Shown here piece after piece: positions 7,072 through 10,216 of a stretch of DNA of 10,216 nt. This DNA comes from Ascidiaceihabitans sp. Lineage in GTDB: Bacteria; Pseudomonadota; Alphaproteobacteria; Rhodobacterales; Rhodobacteraceae. The translations under genes and the position numbers were made by a program. Location of the stretch: contig JALZUL010000125.1 of assembly GCA_023301665.1 (NCBI GenBank), positions 1 to 10,216 on the forward strand, read 5' to 3'. The notes beneath the pieces were generated by a model. The model was not told where the DNA came from. It ran no database searches and worked only from the letters and a program-made list of their open reading frames with translations. Position 1 is the first letter of the stretch. Every line of letters starts with the position of its first letter.

Positions 7072-7534
7072 TCATTTCGAATTCAATGTTTTGCTGCGAA
7101 CACAGGCGAAAACCTTGCTTTGTCTTAAGTTTGCTCGCCTGTCTGACGATTGCCCATTGTATTTGACCCTCAAAAGCTCTTATCTAGGGGGATAAGTGTA
7201 ATCCAACTTAGGGTTACCTTTTAGAGTTTCGCTGTTTTGAACAGAGGCTGGCAAAGTGACCAACCGGTTCAAGCAGACCGATTGAGCCCCGAAAGGGGCT
7301 GTGAAAACGCCGACAGGTTAGATTCTAATTTGCGGCACGTAATGAATGTGCGGACGATGAACGATCCGCATGTTGGAGAAACGCGATGACGCGCGCGATA
7401 GCATTGAGCATCACAGCAGTCGGGCATTTTGCCCTGACGCGCCGCGCGTCCCTGATCGCCATGACAAGACACATTCCCAAAACGGCTGCTCCTCCAGGGG
7501 GGCGGGCCGTTCTTGCGTTGTGCAAACGGATAAT
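7072..7534 (+). promoter_or_regulatory. Structured non-coding region and likely 5' leader of rne
   Basis: No conserved gene is visible in these 463 bases. Several inverted repeats are: ACAGGCGA/TCGCCTGT (7102-7109 with 7135-7142), extended by AAAC/GTTT inside; CTTATC/GATAAG (7179-7196); AGCCCC-GAAA-GGGGCT (7285-7300, a GNRA-type tetraloop); TGCGGA/TCCGCA (7349-7370); GTCGGGCA/TGCCC-t-GAC (7419-7438); and AACGGC/GCCGTT (7481-7511), which ends 23 bases before the rne ATG. Two small ORFs lie at 7342 and 7386. No convincing promoter hexamer pair was found; TTGACC at 7163-7168 lacks a matching -10. Long structured leaders that let RNase E cut its own mRNA are known for rne in E. coli, so a like role is plausible here but is inferred. 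Confidence 0.5.
7342..7389 (+). CDS. Possible 15-codon upstream ORF in the rne leader
   Basis: ATG at 7342 opens a frame of 15 codons (MNVRTMNDPHVGETR) ending in TGA at 7387-7389, with a second in-frame ATG at 7357. Its stop overlaps the start of the next small ORF in an ATGA. No strong Shine-Dalgarno precedes it and the TGCGGA/TCCGCA hairpin lies inside it. It may be chance; the stop-start overlap is the main reason to record it. Confidence 0.2.
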   Translation: MNVRTMNDPHVGETR

Positions 7535-7667
7535 ATGCCTAAGAAAATGCTTATCGATGCCACCCACGCGGAAGAAACCCGCGTTGTTGTGGTCGATGGA
7601 AACAAAGTTGAGGAATTCGACTTTGAAACAGAAAACAGACGCCAGCTTGCTGGCAATATCTATCTAG
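7386..7667 (+). CDS. Possible upstream ORF overlapping the rne start
   Basis: The ATG at 7386 has a good Shine-Dalgarno, GGAG at 7375-7378 with seven bases of spacing, better than the one in front of rne. The frame encodes 93 residues that resemble no family I know; about 49 codons precede the rne start and the last 133 bases overlap rne in another frame. The overlapping part is dictated by RNase E codons and is unlikely to be a selected protein. If translated, ribosomes would cross the rne start out of frame and could lower rne expression. It could equally be a chance frame. Confidence 0.22.
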   Translation: MTRAIALSITAVGHFALTRRASLIAMTRHIPKTAAPPGGRAVLALCKRIICLRKCLSMPPTRKKPALLWSMETKLRNSTLKQKTDASLLAISI

Positions 7668-10216
7668 CTAAAGTTACGCGCGTCGAGCCGTCGCTTCAGG
7701 CGGCTTTTGTAGATTACGGCGGAAATCGCCATGGTTTCTTGGCCTTTAGTGAGATTCACCCTGATTACTATCAGATCCCTGTCGCGGACCGTGAGGCCCT
7801 GATGGAAGAAGAACGTGCCTATGCCGAAGCGCAAAAAGCACGCGATGAGGAAGACGAGAAACCCAAAAAACAGCGCCGCACCCGTACACGTTCACGTACA
7901 AAAGCGGCTGATGTTGCCAGCACCGATGCAGTTGTCTCTACCGAAGTAGAAAGCACTGAAATCAGCGGTATGGAAACCATCGATCTGGATGACGATACGT
8001 CCAGCTCTGACGATGCAGCTGTTGAAAGTACACCAAGCGATCAGCCTGATGTTGTGGCAGCTGAAGCTGAAACCACGGCTGAAGTGTCTGTGGACACATC
8101 CGAGCACGTCGAACAGCCAGCTGATGATGCTGCGTCCGAGGACGCGCCAGTTGCAGCAGCAGATGATGAGACAGCGCCGTCTGACGACAACGAAGAAGAA
8201 ACTGAAGAGGCCAAAGGCTCTAAAGCATCTTCGAAAGACACCAGCATCGAATCTGTGGCTGATGAAGACGACAGCGAAGATATTCGCCCTGTGCGCAAAC
8301 CGCGCCCACGTCGTTATAAAATCCAAGAAGTTGTTAAAGTTCGCCAAATCTTGTTGGTTCAAGTGGTCAAAGAAGAACGCGGCAACAAGGGTGCGGCACT
8401 TACAACCTATCTGTCGCTTGCAGGCCGTTACTGCGTTTTGATGCCAAACACTGCACGTGGTGGCGGTATCAGCCGTAAAATTACCAACGCAGTAGACCGT
8501 AAAAAACTAAAAGAGATCGCCAACGAAATCGAAGTGCCGCAAGGTGCCGGGCTTATTGTACGCACCGCCGGTGCAAAACGTACAAAGGCCGAGATCAAGC
8601 GCGACTATGAATACTTGCAACGGATGTGGGAACAAATCCGCGAGCTGACTTTGAAATCTATTGCACCCGCGAAGATTTACGAAGAGGGCGATCTGATCAA
8701 ACGTTCGATCCGTGATCTTTACAACCGTGACATCGACGAGGTGTTGGTTGAAGGGGAACGCGGTTACCGCATCGCCAAAGACTTCATGAAAATGATCATG
8801 CCGTCGCACGGTAAAAACGTGAAGCGTTACGAAGACACGCTGCCATTGTTTGCGCGCTTCCAAGTGGAATCTTACTTGGCGGGTATGTTTAATCCGACCG
8901 TTCAGCTGAAATCCGGTGGCTACATCGTGATCGGCGTGACCGAAGCTTTGGTTGCTGTGGATGTGAACTCGGGTCGTGCGACCAAAGAGAACTCCATCGA
9001 AGAGACCGCGACCAAGACCAACCTTGAAGCTGCCGAAGAGGTGGCGCGCCAATTGCGTCTGCGTGACTTGGCCGGTTTGATCGTGATCGACTTTATCGAC
9101 ATGGACGAGCGTAAGAACAACGCGGCCGTTGAGAAGCGGATGAAAGACAAGCTCAAGACAGATCGTGCGCGCATTCAAGTGGGCCGTATTTCTGGTTTTG
9201 GTTTGATGGAAATGTCGCGCCAACGTCTACGTCCTGGCATGATCGAGGCAACAACACAGCCTTGCCCTGCGTGCCACGGCACCGGCTTGATCCGTTCCGA
9301 TGATAACTTGGCCCTGTCCATTTTGCGTCAGGTCGAGGAAGAGGGCACACGCCGCCGCACACGCGAGGTTTTGGTGCGTTGCCCTGTCGGCATCACCAAC
9401 TTCTTGATGAACCAAAAGCGCGAGCATATCGCACAAATTGAAAGCCGTTATGGCATGTCTGTGCGGATTGAAGGCGATCCAACACTGATTAGCCCTGATT
9501 TCAGCATTGAAAAGTTCAAGACGGCCACGCGTGTGGTGCCTGTTGCTACAGCAGCTGTTGTGTCTGTCGATACGTCTATCATGGATAAAATCGATGAGGC
9601 TGACGCCCTCGCAGCAGAGGCCGCTGAAGCTGCGGAAATCGCCGCTGAAGAACAGCAACAAAATGTCACGACCACCCCTGAGGCTGGTACGGATGAAGAG
9701 GGTGAGCAAAAGCCAAAACGCCGCCGTCGTCGTCGTCGTCGCCGGAAATCCGGCAATGGTGAAGGCACTGAGACTGGTGAGAACACAAACGGCGAAAATG
9801 GCGAAGCATCTGCAGATGCGACTGCTACCGATGGAACGGCATCTGATGAGGCCGCTCCGGCAGAGGCACCTGAGGGTGAAGCCGTTGCTCAAGCAACTAA
9901 CGCTGATCCTGTAGCCAGCGAAGACGCACCAGCGTCCGATGCACCTAAGGCTGAAGTTGCTGATGAAAAGCCTGCCAAACCTAAGCGCGTTCGCAAACCG
10001 CGGGCAAAGAAGGTTGTTGAGGAAGCGCCTGCTGCTGAAACCGTCGAGGGTGAAGCAAAGGCTGATGCCCCAGCGCAAGAGGTTGCTGAGGAAAAGCCGG
10101 CCAAGCCAAAACGCGTGCGTAAACCACGGGCCAAGAAGGTTGTGAAAGAGGAAGCTGTTGCGGAGGCTGCGGTTGAAGCACCCGCAGAGCAACCCGCGCC
10201 AGAAGTCGTCGCTGAG
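7535..10216 (+). CDS. rne: Ribonuclease E, 3' end off the window
   Basis: RNase E is the single-strand-specific endonuclease that starts mRNA decay and matures rRNA and tRNA, and is the scaffold of the degradosome. The window holds 894 intact codons. The S1 domain begins normally (residues 1-85, with NIYLAKVTRVEPSLQAAFVDYG at 41-62), is broken by a charged insertion (about 86-258), and resumes at YKIQEVVKVRQILLVQVVKEERGNKGAALTTY (261-292). The catalytic metal ligands are Asp476 in AVDVNSGRATKE and Asp519 in IVIDFIDMDE. The zinc-link CPAC (577-580) supports tetramer assembly. After about 665 the tail is disordered, alternating acidic/alanine-rich and basic parts: nine arginines (729-737) and two copies of a KPKRVRKPRAKK block. 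The ATG at 7535 gives MPKKMLIDATHAEETRVV, as in relatives; only GGA four bases upstream serves as a Shine-Dalgarno. Confidence 0.96.
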   Translation, partial: MPKKMLIDATHAEETRVVVVDGNKVEEFDFETENRRQLAGNIYLAKVTRVEPSLQAAFVDYGGNRHGFLAFSEIHPDYYQIPVADREALMEEERAYAEAQKARDEEDEKPKKQRRTRTRSRTKAADVASTDAVVSTEVESTEISGMETIDLDDDTSSSDDAAVESTPSDQPDVVAAEAETTAEVSVDTSEHVEQPADDAASEDAPVAAADDETAPSDDNEEETEEAKGSKASSKDTSIESVADEDDSEDIRPVRKPRPRRYKIQEVVKVRQILLVQVVKEERGNKGAALTTYLSLAGRYCVLMPNTARGGGISRKITNAVDRKKLKEIANEIEVPQGAGLIVRTAGAKRTKAEIKRDYEYLQRMWEQIRELTLKSIAPAKIYEEGDLIKRSIRDLYNRDIDEVLVEGERGYRIAKDFMKMIMPSHGKNVKRYEDTLPLFARFQVESYLAGMFNPTVQLKSGGYIVIGVTEALVAVDVNSGRATKENSIEETATKTNLEAAEEVARQLRLRDLAGLIVIDFIDMDERKNNAAVEKRMKDKLKTDRARIQVGRISGFGLMEMSRQRLRPGMIEATTQPCPACHGTGLIRSDDNLALSILRQVEEEGTRRRTREVLVRCPVGITNFLMNQKREHIAQIESRYGMSVRIEGDPTLISPDFSIEKFKTATRVVPVATAAVVSVDTSIMDKIDEADALAAEAAEAAEIAAEEQQQNVTTTPEAGTDEEGEQKPKRRRRRRRRRKSGNGEGTETGENTNGENGEASADATATDGTASDEAAPAEAPEGEAVAQATNADPVASEDAPASDAPKAEVADEKPAKPKRVRKPRAKKVVEEAPAAETVEGEAKADAPAQEVAEEKPAKPKRVRKPRAKKVVKEEAVAEAAVEAPAEQPAPEVVAE
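9965..10144 (+). repeat. Duplicated basic block in the RNase E C-terminal tail
   Basis: Two copies of an 18-residue block, residues 811-828 (9965-10018) and 853-870 (10091-10144), are 126 bases apart and identical in protein, reading EKPAKPKRVRKPRAKKVV. Nine of the 18 codons differ, all at silent positions. A less alike acidic/alanine-rich spacer separates them. The basic runs probably bind RNA; further copies may lie past the right edge. Confidence 0.85.

Noticed and set aside
7163..7196. TTGACC as the -35 of an rne promoter with GATAAG as -10
   Set aside because: The spacing is 22 bases and the GATAAG is better explained as the arm of a hairpin with CTTATC.
7370..7534. N-terminal extension of RNase E from an in-frame ATG at 7370
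   Set aside because: The frame is open, but the 55 extra residues do not resemble RNase E and the known family N-terminus starts at 7535.
9965..10144. Repeat as a mobile or CRISPR-like element
   Set aside because: There are only two diverged copies, in frame, inside the rne coding sequence; it is a protein-level repeat.
9227..10192. Minus-strand open frame of 321 codons opposite rne
   Set aside because: It mirrors the low-complexity RNase E tail; its Cys/Phe/Arg-rich product is what antisense reading of that tail gives.

Overview
The window looks like chromosomal housekeeping DNA from an alphaproteobacterium, most likely a member of the Rhodobacteraceae (Roseobacter group). The evidence is the purC-purS-purQ order, the RNase E N-terminus and its long insertion inside the S1 domain, the membrane protein upstream of purC, and the moderate GC content. 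I see no tRNA, rRNA, insertion sequence, CRISPR array or prophage gene.

Layout. Positions 1-1861 (minus strand) hold most of a gene for a polytopic membrane protein with a C-terminal DUF2156 (MprF/lysyl-phosphatidylglycerol synthase type) domain; its 3' end is beyond the left edge. A divergent intergenic region of about 263 bases follows. Positions 2125-3837 (plus) hold three genes of de novo purine synthesis: purC (SAICAR synthase), purS and purQ (two subunits of FGAM synthase). A terminator-like hairpin lies over the purC stop codon, and purS and purQ overlap in a TGATG. Only 36 bases after purQ comes a two-component pair: a DctB-like membrane histidine kinase (3874-5670) and a DctD-like response regulator (5684-7021), closed by a strong hairpin terminator. 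After a structured non-coding stretch of about 460 bases, rne (RNase E) starts at 7535 and runs off the right edge.

How the genes work together. PurC makes SAICAR, while PurS, PurQ and the PurL subunit (not in this window) make FGAM, an earlier intermediate of the same pathway. The kinase and regulator form a sensor-to-promoter relay that probably reads an extracellular small molecule, by analogy a C4-dicarboxylate. RNase E is the main endonuclease of mRNA decay and its leader looks suited to feedback control.

Main points of interest. The DctD-like regulator has lost the GAFTGA loop used to contact sigma-54 and has an altered Walker B, so it is probably not a sigma-54 activator. The rne leader carries several hairpins and two overlapping small upstream ORFs, the second with a better Shine-Dalgarno than rne itself. 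RNase E has a roughly 170-residue charged insertion in its S1 domain and a C-terminal basic block duplicated with only synonymous differences. The MprF-like protein lacks the separate N-terminal flippase domain. I did not find a clearly new multi-gene system.
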